Positions 1 through 14,100 of a DNA stretch of 64,000 bases are shown here, one piece after another. The stretch is from Eretmocerus hayati. Its lineage: Eukaryota > Arthropoda > Insecta > Hymenoptera > Aphelinidae. A model generated the notes under the pieces. That model ran no database searches, had not been told where the DNA came from, and saw only the letters and a program-made list of their open reading frames with translations. Numbering within the stretch: the stretch's first letter is position 1; every line of letters starts with the position of its first letter. The stretch lies in the NCBI GenBank assembly GCA_029851415.1, contig CM056742.1:148743121-148807120 (forward strand), written 5' to 3'. The position numbers and the translations under genes are program-made.

Positions 1-1042
1 ATTTCTCAGTCAACTATAAGGTAGAGCTGTACGATCCCAGGAGTCATGGATACATGCCAAGTGGCCCTGGAATTGGAATGCATGTAGAAGTTAGAGACCC
101 TGATGACAAAGTTATCCTTTCCCGAATGTACAGTGCAGAAGGAAAAGTGACTTTCATCTCGCATACTCCAGGAGAGCATGTGATCTGCCTGTATTCGAAT
201 AGCACTGCATGGTTCAGCGGAGGACAGCTGGTGAGTCTAAATCATTCACAATCCAGTATAATATATATACTGTATGTCTGATAAATGCAAGCCTGACATG
301 TGCAAGTCAATTCAGACACAGTGTTGCGTGCAGCAGGTTCAGAAAATTTTCTAGGTTAATATTTACCAATCAAAACTTTTGATTCAAAAGATTTTGTTGA
401 TTTATACAAAGGCCGTGTACTCTGGAATAAGCATTATCTACTGTTTTTGATGCAAATCTTGTTCACTCTCTTCTCAGACAGCTTCATGGTCTTGCCAGCA
501 AATCATTTGATTGTGAAACAGTATGATATTGAATCAACCTAATCTCTCACAGCTGTACAGTGTACACGTAATGATTTCGTGGTGTACACCTAATGTACAG
601 TGTAGACCTAATGATTTCTCTAAATTTACACATGATAATTTGTAAATATTTATTTCCTTTATTCATCAGAGAGTGCACTTGGACATGCAAGTTGGAGAAC
701 ACGCTATTGATTATGCAAATGTTGCTCAAAAGGAGAAGCTCTCAGAATTGCAATTGAGGATTAAACAGCTGTTAGATCAAGTTGTACAAATCACAAAGGA
801 GCAATCTTATCAAAGAGTGAGTACAAGAGTCTCTATGTCTGGTATTGTTTCAAATACTTCTTTCTAAACCTATTAATTTGAATAAAATGCAGTACCGGGA
901 GGAGAGATTTAGGCAGACATCAGAAAGCACAAACCGAAGAGTTTTATGGTGGTCCATCACTCAAACTGTCATCTTAGTAATCATGGGCGCCTGGCAAATG
1001 CGTCATCTCAAGAGTTTCTTTGAGGCAAAGAAACTAGTTTAG
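1..1042 (+). CDS. eca: p24 family cargo receptor, eclair/TMED4-9 type (3' part; three exons)
   Basis: Coding exons are about 10-230 (acceptor TTCTCAG at 3-9), 670-816 and 893-1042, joined by GT-AG introns (donors GTGAGT at 231 and 817; acceptors CAG at 667-669 and 890-892). The product covers the C-terminal part of a p24 protein: the end of the lumenal GOLD domain ([40 protein letters not shown]), a coiled coil ([17 protein letters not shown]), one transmembrane helix ([16 protein letters not shown]) and a short cytosolic tail ending KKLV, a dilysine COPI retrieval signal. Proteins of this family cycle between ER and Golgi as cargo adaptors for COPII/COPI vesicles. The signal peptide and N-terminal GOLD half lie upstream of the window. 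The match to insect eclair runs the whole length, so identity is nearly certain; assignment to eca rather than a close p24-alpha paralogue is family knowledge. Confidence 0.95.
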
Positions 1043-1605
1043 ACTTCACTATACCTGAGTGTGGAAGAGAAAGTTTGTCTGACTGAGATCAGTCTGTGTT
1101 TGATGTGTGATACAGACTCTGGTGCACAGTTTCATCAGTGCGCAAAGTGTTTTTCTAAAATTTGATGTTTGGGAGAGTGTATTGTGAAACCAGTAAATCC
1201 TCTGGAACTGTGAATATGAATATTTTTTGTTAAGCTTTTTTAGGAGTAGGGCTGTACGAAGATACTTTATTATCAAGCCATACCCTCATTTCAAAGGGCA
1301 TCAGATTGTCATCTGGTTAACTTGTTTTAGAGCTTATGTATTGAAGTGAAAAAGTGTCAAAATCAGAACAAGTTCAGCAGGTATCAATTTGAAAGATGTA
1401 ACCTGGTGAAAAAGTCTGTGGTCCTTAATTCCAACAAAACTGCGTCATAGCTTGCACTGTTTTGAAGTAATACCAAGTGATCTGCAAAAGCATATGAATA
1501 TAATTTGAATTTTGTTAGTACAAGCTTTGCGCATTCGGAACGATTTTTTGAAATAATCCCGATACTGAATCTAAGTCGCTGAACTGTAAAAATTACTTGC
1601 TAACA

Positions 1606-1611
1606 AATAAA
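1606..1611 (+). promoter_or_regulatory. Candidate polyadenylation signal of eca
   Basis: An AATAAA hexamer lies about 560 bases after the eca stop codon in AT-rich DNA and before the next gene. It is the clearest candidate for the 3' end of this transcript; the cleavage site itself cannot be seen. Confidence 0.4.
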
Positions 1612-2127
1612 GATTGTAATAACGTTGTCAAATAGGCATTTCAAGTCGAAATCTTGATTAGCTTGATAGACCTCATTCTCTCATGAATGCGATACTTGTA
1701 TAATGGGCGGATGGAAATCGGTAAAAGATGAGCCGTTGTACAATTCAAATTCACCACCTACAATGAGAGCACGGATGTAATGAAGGCGATGATTTTCTCT
1801 CATCATTGTAGGGGGGAGGGGGGGGGGTCAATCAGAATTCAACCAAGGAAACTGAATTTCTGGGCAAAGATCGAGATTCTTCAAATAAGTATTGAAGTTG
1901 AGCCACCACGCGAGTTGCGTGCGCAAAGAAGTAAATTCTCGAGACCCACTGAGCATATGTATATCCTCCGATCGTATTGGACAATCGTGTGTTGGTGTGA
2001 GTGATCTGATGTGTTCGTGGATCGCGTGAGAGATATCCCAGTTCGTGCGAGCCGTATTAATATATAGTAACTGACGAGTTTATTTTTTTTTTTAGATAAG
2101 AATATTTATCTATTGAATTCAGAAACC
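1612..2127 (+). promoter_or_regulatory. Intergenic region, presumed eIF4E3 promoter and 5' UTR
   Basis: About 0.5 kb separates the eca 3' end from the eIF4E3 start codon, both on the + strand, so the eIF4E3 promoter should be here. I see a G-rich run around 1811-1827 and a T tract at 2084-2093, but no clear TATA box or initiator. The assignment rests on position only. Confidence 0.35.
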
Positions 2128-5100
2128 ATGTCCACAATTGAAATCCCATCTGGAAAGAGAGAGGACGGTGAGCTGTCCAATGGTGCGGATGACGTGCTCT
2201 CACGTTCTCCCATTTTCAGCGACGAGCAGCACGAGAACATCAAAGAACAGAACGACAGCGGCATTCCACTGCAAAGTTCCTGGACCTTTTGGCTGGATAA
2301 GTGAGTATGACTTAGTCATTTCGAAAATACGAATGAAATTGTGCAAATTTTGATTTTTGTCCATCAGTCCACTTCTCTCGTGATGTCAACACATGGTGTA
2401 TGCATGTTACGATAAGCAGCCGATTTGGCGGAAACACGCTTATTTTACTTGGAATCATCGAGAGGTTTCCGATTCAGTCCGGAAGATGGCACTAGGATCC
2501 TCATTTTGCTCGTTTTTCATTAAATTATAACAATAGTAATGACTTTTTTAACCGTAATTCCGCAAATTTCATTTTACCAGGTTTAGATCGGGAATTGGAT
2601 AATATGCTGAGTTCAATAACGAAAAATATTTGCAACTATTTAAGGTATTTCTGCCACGAATTCAGACAGTTTCGTGAACCCGATACTCATTTCTCATTAT
2701 TTAAATTCCTTTGTATACGGGTATTACTCGCAGAATCTCACACGGAACGTGTGGTCTTTCATTTCTACAAGAGAGCTCCGAATCAATAAAATGAGGCTCT
2801 AAAAGTCCGAAATTGCACATGCGCTATCTTCTACGTCTCTTTAGAGTGATAATAATTTTCTACGAAGATACGCTGATTATTGATACAAAATTTGCTTTAG
2901 AATAAATTTTTCCGTGTTTGAGTATTTATTTCACTCAAATTGATACTGTCAAGAGTCGTTGCCGATGGATATAATCCAACAAGTACAACGAAATGGGTCG
3001 CGAAGTTCTATCTAAGGTAGTTTTGTTACGGGAAAACACCTTCATGAGTTCTTGAAAACTTTTTTGAGAATGAAAAAAGCCTTGAAGGTATCGAGAAGTA
3101 AGCTTAGAGGCTGAGAATTCACATGAAGGCGATTCATCAACATGCCAAATCGAAAAGGGAACAGAAAGAGATCAAATGTACGTCAAAGAAATTACAATCA
3201 AATTTGGCATTTTTCAGTGTTTTAGCTCATAAGTGTTCAACAGAGAAGTCAAGAGATTCCACCCAATGTCGATCGAAAACTTTTCGAATGACTTCTTATC
3301 TGCTTTTCGTAACATCAAAGTAGATTGAAGCAGTTAACATTTATAAGCAAAATATATTGGCACAGACTCGATTTTTTGGTGAAATGAATAAGATAGCCCC
3401 ACCTTGGACGAAAAAGTTATGTGCGTGATAACGGTGGGGAACTTTTTCTTTCAACACTCAAAAATGAAAAAAGTCGCTTGAGAATTTTGGAACAAATGGT
3501 TGCAGAAAGTGTTCTAATTTGACTCGGGTGTACTTCACTACCAATTTCAAAAAATGCGTAATTGCACATAAGAATTTCCCAAAAGAGCGTAACTCCGGTG
3601 AGTCCTATATTATGGAAAAAAACTCAACTAATTTTTATGATTTCAATAAAGGCCTAACTGAAACTGACATGTTCGAATTCTGAGGACGTAAGTCGCTGAG
3701 TGGACAAATTCAAAACGGGTGTGACTTTTCGGAGGAAGGTCACAAGTTCGGGGCGATTTGGAAAAAGGGCCTATAGTTACAGTATACTTTTCATAAATAA
3801 TGGATCATGCAGAGTCTCAATAAAACAGTGATAGTTTCAATATACTTCGACGTACCGTCAATTGGGGTTACTTTGAACAGACGGGGTAACTTTGAACACT
3901 CGAGGTACAAGTTTTTAATTTTCAAAATCAGAAAAGTAGGGATATGCAAGGGTTCTAGAAGTAATTTGCTTGATAGTGGTTTACGTGTACAACATTTTGC
4001 ACCGGTGTGGGGGTCTCTGTCAGCCCTAGGAGAGTTTCCAACAAACTTTTTGGATAGCATAATTTAGGAGCGGAAGAAAGTTACCCCAAACAATTGGTCT
4101 CGTTTGAGCACTTCCAGGGCGAATCCAAGTCCCTGGCGTTTGTAGGGTAAAAACTGAAAAGTGTGTATTTTTTCTGCAGACCGGGGTAACTTCGAACACT
4201 TGAATAGGGGAATACATGCTTTTTCGTCGAATGGGGTAACTTTGAACACGCCAAAAACCGTAGTCACTCGAGAATCGGGCTAATTCTAAATCATACGAAT
4301 TAATTCTTGTATTCCGATAATTCTCGATTTTGAGATTTGTGGTTCGAATGATTAGATTTTCAAAATACCCTCTTTGACTCTCTCAATTATTATACATGGA
4401 GGACCGAACATTTCTGGATTAGATTAGAACTTTGTATAAGCGAATTTTTCAATCCAAATGCAGATTGTAATCACGATTCAGATGATTTCTTGAAACTAGT
4501 CATTCATTGTTTGAGCCTTCGTTCCAGCTTCAGAAAACCCCAAATGAATCTATAACACTTTTCTGAATGCAAACGTATCACACAGAGCATTACCATGTCC
4601 GTTACCTTACGAGGATCTTACGTTTAATTAATCTAGTGTTCAAAGTTACCCCAAATAGGGGGTCTAACTTTCAACACTTTTCAAATGCTCATAGCTTTCG
4701 TTAACAACATCCAATTGGACTCCACTGCGGCGCAATCGAAAGCTAAGACAATAAGCTTTCAATTGAATCTAGATACAATACCATATATAATGTAGGACGT
4801 ACAAGTTACAGGGAAATTACGAGCGAAATTTTCAAAAATCGTTCAAAGTAACCCCGGTTGACGGTACGTAAGTTTTGGAATAGTATATTTCCGTACTCAG
4901 CGCGGTAGCCCATTTTGGGCATTAGGACAGTTTGTCTGTCGAGCGAAGCGAGACAGACACTCTCTCAACATGAATCAGCTACTTTAGCTGATTTGCGGCT
5001 AACGTGGACGGATTTTCACTGAAAATCAGCTACAATAGCTGAGAATCAGCTAAAATAGCTAATTTTCAGTCAAAATCCGTTTATGTTACCTGATTCATAT

Positions 5101-8100
5101 TGAGAGAGCATGTTCTCTAGTGCCCAAAATGGGCTTGCAAGCGAAGTGCGGATATATTTTTTCATTACGAGAACCCTTAAATCCTTTTTAAACGTGGCAT
5201 TTTTAGGTTAGAGTAATGAAAAAAAATTTTAAATATCACAAAAAAATCTATCGACTCAGGTTTTTGAAACATTCCTCGCTTCCTTTTTGATCACCCGTAG
5301 TCAAGGATGAAAATCTAAAAAATTCCTTAAATCAATCACCTACAACTTTGGTGGGAGTAGTTTGATCACAAAAATACTCACAGGATCTTGTAGATCTTTT
5401 CAAAACCTACAATTTCCTCTTTTTAAAGTTCTCTCTACGACCTTTCTTGTCCAAGTAACGAGCTTGGAAAGAAAACTTTGTATTACATGGACTGTTTATG
5501 GAGATACCGAAGCTGCCTACTGTTTCATTTACTCTTGCGCCATTCTGGTGCAAAAATTCATGAAAAAAATATCATGGCACATGATTTTAACGTGAAATAA
5601 TCTTATAGAATATTTCATCAAATTTTGCCTTGAATGTGTTCTAAGGCACAAAACATGAAATTAATCAATTTTCCTAATAAAACTTGAGAAAGTGGTATTG
5701 CCTCCAATCCAAGACAAAATCTGATCAGATATTCTGAGAGATAAGATTATTTTACGTCAAAATCATGTGCCATGATATTTTTTCGATGAATTTCTGCGCT
5801 AGAATAGAGCAAGGCGAGACGAAACAGGCGCCAGCCGCGGTATCTCCATATCCATGTAATACAAAATTTCCTTTCCAAGCGTGTTACTTGGGCAGGAAAG
5901 GTCGTAGAGAGAACTTTAAGGAATGAAAATTGTAGGTTATGAACTGATCTGCAAGATCCCGTAAGAGTTTTTGTAATCGGATTACTCCCGCTAAAAGTGT
6001 AGGTGATTGGTTGAAGGAGAAATTTTTGAGATTTTCATCGTTGACTACGGGCACTCAAAGAGGACGCAAGGAATCTTTTAAATACACGGATCGATAGATT
6101 TTTTCCTGATCTTCAAGATGCTTTCTCCAAAACTCTCGTTCAAGTATATCGAAAATATCACTGATTTAGTGAGACCTTACTTGATCCATTCTTTATAAAA
6201 GGTACTGTACCTTTGGATAAATTATTAATAAATTCTCCTCAGCGCGGAAACTTATATTTATGGGTTTTAATGATCAAAACATGTACTTCTACATCCAACC
6301 TAAGTCCTTGGACATTATTATAATGACTGTAGATTTCCCACATTTTTGACATCCATAATAAGCCCTTCACGAGAACAGAGCTCCGGAGCATGTGTTGAGC
6401 AACTTTCCCGCTATCAAATATCTTTCAGTTTTTATGTCTACTCCATAATTCTTGCGATCGAATTTAGTAGCGAAACGTCAGGTCCGTGGAATCAGAAGCT
6501 ATTTCCTGGGATTATCAATAGGATTAAACACACAAAAACGAAACTATACTCCTCCATATGTGTTATGACAGTATCATTCTATATGCAAAAACGAAAGGAA
6601 AAAGTCGGCGCAGACATGCGGGTCATCAATTTTGAATTTCTGGGTTTCTAGGACCAAAGCGTGTAAGTTTTCGCGATAACACTCAAACTTTTTATTTGTG
6701 CATACAACATCTTTCTTACTTGTACAGTTCAGTAACTCTGACATAATCTCATTAGTAAAGAAAATGTATACGCCCTAGCCCCCCTTACGGTGAAAAATAG
6801 AACCCAACTATTTTGCAGAAATGCCCATGCTCAATTGAAATAAGACACAGAAAATCGAATGTCCTTCAAGATTCAGCCACTTTCATCACAAAGTCATCCG
6901 ACGCAAAGTTTTATTCGAAGACTTTATGACTATGCAATCCAAAATCAGGCATGCGATAAACCTAACAGAATCATTGAATTTTTGGATTTTCCTGGTGGAA
7001 TTACCATTGGTTTGTGATATCTTGCGGTCTAATGATATCAACCGCTGATCCTTCATCAGGACTCAGAATTAACTCTCCACAATTTAGTATCTGCGATTGT
7101 CCGTTCATATCATGTCTCGTTGTTAGAGAGACATGGGATAACAATGTATCTTTTATGAGCTAAAAATGCTGCTCGGAATTCTCTGGCTTGGCTTTCCGGT
7201 GCATTTCTCGATAATTTTTTCTCCGTATTCTGTTCTCTACTAACTCCATGGAGCATCTATATGTAATGTTCAATTTTTGGATCTGTCTGTTGAAACTTCG
7301 ACTTCTACAATCTACAATACCGCCTGCGCTCATGTACTCTAATAAGGGGAGATCCAACCTTGCGGAACACGGATGCAACAAAACAAAATAGATTTCTCAT
7401 AAATATATTCTATATAACAATGAATACGGTGGAATTCAATCAATATTCGTAATTTCATTCACTATGCATCTATGGAGCTCGAATGACAGTGGCTTTGTAA
7501 ATATATCTGCGAGTTTATTTTTAGACCTGACCCATTCGACAACTACAAGATTTTTCTGAACACACTCAACCACATAGTGTCCTTTAATAATTTCTGCAAT
7601 ATGTCGCTTTTCCTTGCCATCAACAATCTCATTTAGCACCATTGTTATCATAAAATAGTTTTATAGGATCCATCAGTCTTTCAAAAATAATTTTCAAACT
7701 ATCATTCATTGACATCAGTTCCTCACAGGTTGAACTCATCGCAATATACTCGGCTTCACACGCTGAAAGAGACACATAGTTTTAGTTGTGAGTCATCGAA
7801 TGTGTACCATCTCCAAATTATTGTATCAAGTACCCACAAGTTGGAATTGAGTTACGGCAATCACCAAAACTAGCATCTGAATAGGCTTGTAAGTTTTCCT
7901 CGCTACCTAAATATCTGAAAAGCAAATTGTTTGTACCACTCAAGTATCAAGGAATTACTTCTATCATTTTCCATTCATTATCAGAAGGATTTATTTGATG
8001 CCTGCTTAGTACATTTACTCTCTTAGCTATATCAGGACGGGATGCATTTGCCAAGTGCAAAATGCTTCCTTCATTTTCTTTGTAAGGCAAATTTTTTGAC

Positions 8101-11100
8101 ATCTTACTTGAATTTGCTCAGAGAAAGACAACTCTTCTCTCAGTTTCCTTTCTCAATTGACAACCTGTCTTGTGATTATTGGAGTTCTTTGAAGGTACAT
8201 TTGGTCACATTGAAATTTGCTAAAAATTTACTCTATAAGTATATAGACTGAAGGAAAATATTCCTTGTTTCAGTTCTATGATACGTTCGCTTCTGTTTCT
8301 TTCAATAGAAATCCCGAGGAATGCACGTAGTTCTCTCCAATCGGTCATCCCAAACGTGTTCTGAGAACTAGCTTTGACACTATTCAACTCGTTTGGAGAA
8401 TTACTAGCCATGAGCATATTGCCAACATACAATACCAATGCCAGACATTATCTCTTTCTCTCCAAACGAGAAGGCGAGGTTTAAGTTCACATTTTCTACA
8501 CCTATTCTGAGACCTTCTTCAGTGAACTCAGTGTTCCACCGTTTTAAACTAGTTCGCATTCCGTACAATGAACGCAGAAGTTTGAACACCATTGTACGCT
8601 TCACCTTTTTTAGATAATCGAACCTTTCCGGCATTTCCATGTATATTTCATCTTCCAAATTACCATTCAGAAATGCAGTTTTTACATCTAGTTGACAGGC
8701 TTCGAGATTATATTTATTAATAATTGCCAATACAGCTCTAATTAGCGGTAACTGTGAAGCTGGAGAGTAAGTGGCTCTAATACTGTATTGATTCAAATAT
8801 TCAAAACCTCTTGCCACCGATCTTGCTTCGTATCGGACTGACCCATCTTTCTCATATATCTTTGTTGAAATACATCTAGAATCAAGATCATCTAGTCTCT
8901 TCCCAGCATTATTCCCCAACAAATTTTATTGACTGGTATAACACTCTGATTTTCATGTGTAGGATTAATTTCCTCTTGAATATCAATTTTCTAGTTTTCT
9001 CTCTCAGGCGTATTCATTGTTTCTTGCACAGAAGTTGGAAGATCATTTGAAGTAAAGTATAGAGAATGCAAAAGTTTTCTACATTTTCAGACTCTTTCAC
9101 TTGTTCATCCATCGTCTCTTTCTTCTCTAGAGGAATCTAGAGACGAAAGAGACGATGAAAGAGGAGGAGCTCAAAGCTAGAGATATATTGACAATTGATT
9201 TGGCATTATCAAGCGCGATTTTTCGAGGTCTGCCTCTTATCTTCTTGGATGCTCCCTCCGGTTTTGAGCATTCAATTTCAACTGATAAAGGAGGGTTTCC
9301 AATAACTTCACGAGAATCAGTGGACCATCTTTCTACATTTATTTGCTCATCAACCTTAGGCCAATCTTTTATAGAATTTTTCCCATATCTATCTCCATAA
9401 ACTATCTTCACATTGAACCTAGCATGTCAACTTTTGTAGTACTTTCCTTCTTCAGGTTTGAGAAAAATATATGCTGTAGGTGTGTATCCTACTAAAACAA
9501 TCCTTCTAGCTTCACTCTGAAATTTCGGACCTGTTCTTCTTTGTACTTCTATATACGCAATACAACCGAATCTTTCAATTTGATTCAAATCAAAATGGTA
9601 ATGAGGTACAAACTTTCCTAATGGAGAAACCATGTTATTCGATTCGTGTGGGGTTCTGTTATATGCATGAACCGTTGCAGCTAAACAAAGATCCCACATA
9701 CTGTCTGGCAGCTTGGAATCATTCATAAGACATCGAGCTTTCTTCTGAATTGTCTCATTGGACCTTTCGGCCGAGCTATTGTGCTCTGGAGTATCGGAAC
9801 ATGCTACTCTTAATTCGGCTCCAAATTTTCCCAAAACTTCAATCGTATACCCTCCTGTAAACTCTCCACCTTGGTCGAAATTAAGAAAGCGAAATTCTAC
9901 GTCGTAACCAAGAACATTTCTAGCACCACGAGCCAATGGTTTCAAACAATGTCCTGTATCACTTTTTGATTCCATCGGAAAAGCCATTCCTAATTTTGAA
10001 GTTATCAATGACTACACTCATATTGATATCCTTTCGGGCGAGACGCTGGACTAATTGGACCCATCACATCTGCATCGATTATTTGCAACGGCTGCATTGC
10101 TCGAGTGCGTACGGATGGAAATGGCAATTTATTCAGTTAAGTGACCAAACAAAGTTCACACTCTAATATTGATTCATCAAATATTGCCGATTGCAAATCT
10201 TTGTTATCCGAGAATCGTCTCTGCAAAGCTTTCAGATACCCTCAGGAAGCATGTTCTCAGCGAAAATGCCATAGAATAGCTTTACCATCTTTCGAAAATT
10301 TATTATTCGGTTCAACAAAAGAAGATTCAATCTCAGAAGATTCTACTACTTGCATTTCATCTTTATTCTGTATTGGTCGATCCCAGACAGGAATGTCAAA
10401 GTTTGTGAGTTCAGTAATCAATTTCTTACTACTGCTTGTTGTACTTCTCTGTTGTTGTTCACAAGACTCTACAGGAGTAGTTCCATTCAAATTTTCATTC
10501 AGACTACTTTCTACTTGAGTTTTCTAAGAGTCTTCTATTTCCTGTTGCTCTGAGTTCGAGTCCTGTGGGCTCTGTTGTGAATTGTCAGTTCTTTTATATA
10601 GGATTGAATGGAATCTTTTCCAAGGTTCTTATTTGCAACGCTGAGTGTGAAATATCTAGGCTGATTCACGAAATTGACAAAGATGAGGTTCGATGCATCC
10701 TTTTTTCTATTTGTTTCATTCCCTGCAGTATTACTCAAATCATTGATTTCAAGGCCAATCATCTAAGTTGGTTCTTGATAAATACCAGATATAAATATCT
10801 CATTATAAACAAGATCAATTATATCAATCTTCCGACTGTCGAGATGAATTCCTAAGCCCATTTCGGCGTAGTTTTTCAGCGACAACAAGTTAGCGGAAAG
10901 GCCAGTGGCGCAAATAACTTTTTCTAGTTTGAAAACATCACCATTATCTAATACTTCTACTATTCCAGTACCATCTGTACGAATGTGAGCAGATGGATCT
11001 CTCTTTGCACACTTCATAACACCTTTAGCTCCAAAATCGAATAGTTCGATAATTAATCTAGAGTTGGTGAGGTGCTCGGTAACTCCCCAATCGGCTATAA

Positions 11101-14100
11101 ATCTTTCTATAAATTTTACTCTTTACTATTACTTAATCATCGTACTTCAATTTACAATCCTTATCACAGTATAATGAAGTATTCTTATTGCCAACATGAG
11201 AATTTTCGAGTGATTAACACTCACTATTTCCTGGAGACTCATTATTGAGATGTTCATCTATCAAATGAGCTTGAGGGGGTGGTGGACCTTGATAGTACGG
11301 ATTCTGACCTGGGTACTAACTTTGAGCGAAAAATAAGCCTTGGCTTTGACCTGGGTTTTGGTTTTGCCATTGGTTTTGATTAAGATAATAAGTAGGACCT
11401 TGGTATGGTTGGTTATAAAATTGGCCTCTGCGAGCTTGTCCAAAACCACCACATCCTCTGGTTCTTTCGTTCCCACGATGATTCTTGTGCTCTTACCTGT
11501 CGTCCAAACTTTGGTAATAAGTGCTCTCTTGACTACGTTGACTGGCGTTACCACCATGACCTCTATACTGAGTCCGGTCAGTGTTGACTTTATTTTGCTT
11601 GGGAGGCATGTCGATGCCTGGTGATCAGCAACAACCTGATTACAATTGTAGCAAGATTGTAGCAAGTTGTTACAATATGATTAATTACGGGATCCATCGC
11701 TCAATTAATCTGTAATTACTCAAAAACGGAATTTAGCGGTAGATCCGGTAATTAATCATCTTGGGACATTTCCATGGGATGACGATACTCTTGGCAGGGG
11801 GAATAGACCTTTCCACAATAGTTGTTACCGCATTACAACAATGATTTGGTTTCTAGAATTTTTTTTTCAGAAAAATTCTTTAGCGCCTACCGGAGCAAAC
11901 GCATCATGTTTGGCATCGTTCAAAGTACTCTCAAGAAAATTTTTAAAGGGATACGAAAATACATTTTTATCCTAGCGGGACTAAAGTACGCCCTTTTGCC
12001 CCTTGCTTTTGGGTGTAATGTGGTCTATTTTCACCCAATTATTGTTTTACACCCGTCGACAGATTTATCACCGAAAAAATTTCGGAATAAAATCTGTCCC
12101 GAGCGGGATTCGAACCCACGCCCGTGAGCATGTTGTGATCCTAAGGCTAGCGGTCTATCGACCCCTCCACGGAGGATCATATTTTAGGGGGTACTAAACG
12201 TCTTTATAAGGTGCACGGATGTTCCTAGAATTTGTATCGTGAGTGTAGTTAGAAAGTTACCTTTATTAAAAAAGGATGAATCTTCTTTAGTGTCAACAAG
12301 TTGTTAGACACGAGGAAGAATCTTGATTACGAAAGTTTGAATGTGGTTTTGAAACAGAAACGAGGAAAGTGGGGAAAGATTTTAGAAAAAAAAATGAATA
12401 AATGGATGATTTTGATAAGCCAAAGGATCATCCGAGAACAATGGGAAATATTGATGAGTAAAATGGAATTAAATGATGTCACTCTCAACATAATTGATTA
12501 TGTGGGAGGTTATGATCAAAACGATTCATTATTTTTGAAAAATTTATTGTTCTTATTTTGATATAAAAATCATCTTTCATCTCCAGGATGAGGAGTTTTC
12601 TCATAAAATGAACATTAATTCCAACATGGGAATAACAATGACTAATACGAACTTTAAAATACATGAATAATGAATGTTTCTTGTGAAGAGTACAGCATCA
12701 TTTAACGCAGCATTTGATAATCAGTCTCTAAATTTTACAGTTTGAAACTGAATCAGTCAAATATCAGGATCATTGGCACCATGCATCATGACTCTCTATG
12801 GTCATTGCTTACAATTTAAGTACAATTGTACGAGTAAACTTTGGTCATAATAAAATAAATAATATTATAATCAATAAATCTAACAAACATTCATTGAGTT
12901 TTCAACAGCGAATGATCAATTTGTTCCAAAACTGTCAGCGCATTTGTTTCAGAAGTTTGTCAAGCTGCCTTTGGATTTACATATTTGTTGATAGTCAAAT
13001 TATGAATTGTACAATTTTGAAACTGTACAAAAGATGATTCAATATCCAGACTCTGATAGTTTTCATCATGAATACTATTGCTGGGTTGCTTGTCATTCGA
13101 GCATATAGTTTTTCTCTTCTTTGTTTGATTACCAATCAGCTGATTTTCAGAAGTCTCATTCGTACTGTCACTCGATGGCTCCATAGGTTCAGAAAAGACT
13201 TCCGAAAGATATCCTGGATCTAAAAACTCTTCATTTCCACATAAGGAATTATTCTGAACTGCAGTCAAGATGTTCGAAGGATTTGGATGAGCTGATCCTT
13301 TGCTTGTAGTCTCATTTTCAGAATGAGCTGTCACAGTGGTTGGTACTAATGGGGATGTAACACTTGTGGTGCTAGTGCCTTGGAGGTTAGTATCTGATGC
13401 TAGTGAATTTACCACGCTCAAACTACCAGATGTGATTGTGCAAGTACCTCTCCTCTTGGAAGTACTTGATAGCACTTTGTGTGCTGAAATCAATTTTGGA
13501 CCACATTGATCTCCATTTGATCCAGAGGTAGTGGGTTTAGTTGAACTTCTTGCATTCGCTGTACGAAGGGGTGTCTTGAAATTAAACAATTTTGCAGGTA
13601 CTAATTGAGGCTGAGGAGATGAATTTGACGATGGAACAGCAGTCAGTGATTCATTCGCACTGACAATTCCCTCAAAAATCTGCATTCTGTTATGGTCAGA
13701 ATGTTCTATGTAGCCTTGGGGGGTAGTATCAGACAGCCAGCCTCCAAGAGCTTTTACAGCTGCTAAATTAGCACCTGAATTGGATAAAAGTGTAGCAGCA
13801 GTTCTTCTATAGCTGTGTCCAGTATAATCATTTGCATTCTTCAAACCTAAGTATCCAGCGATGTCTTTAGAAATATCTCCAAATCTGTTTTTGCCTATAG
13901 GCTGTTTAGTGCATCGCCCTTTTGAATAAAACAGGAAAAATCTAGAGTCTTTTGCAACGATAGGTTGCCTCAGATCAACATACTTCTTCAAAATAGGATA
14001 AAATATGTCTCCAACAACAAAGGTTCTTGGTACATAAGTTTTGGTGTCTACAATGGACACGTAATAGTAGAACTTCTTTTTATTGTTTTCATTCAAAGTT

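Noticed and set aside
12098..12170. Possible tRNA gene on the - strand
   Set aside because: The T-arm and B box are good, but the acceptor strands do not pair and no sound anticodon arm forms, so it is treated as a tRNA-derived repeat.
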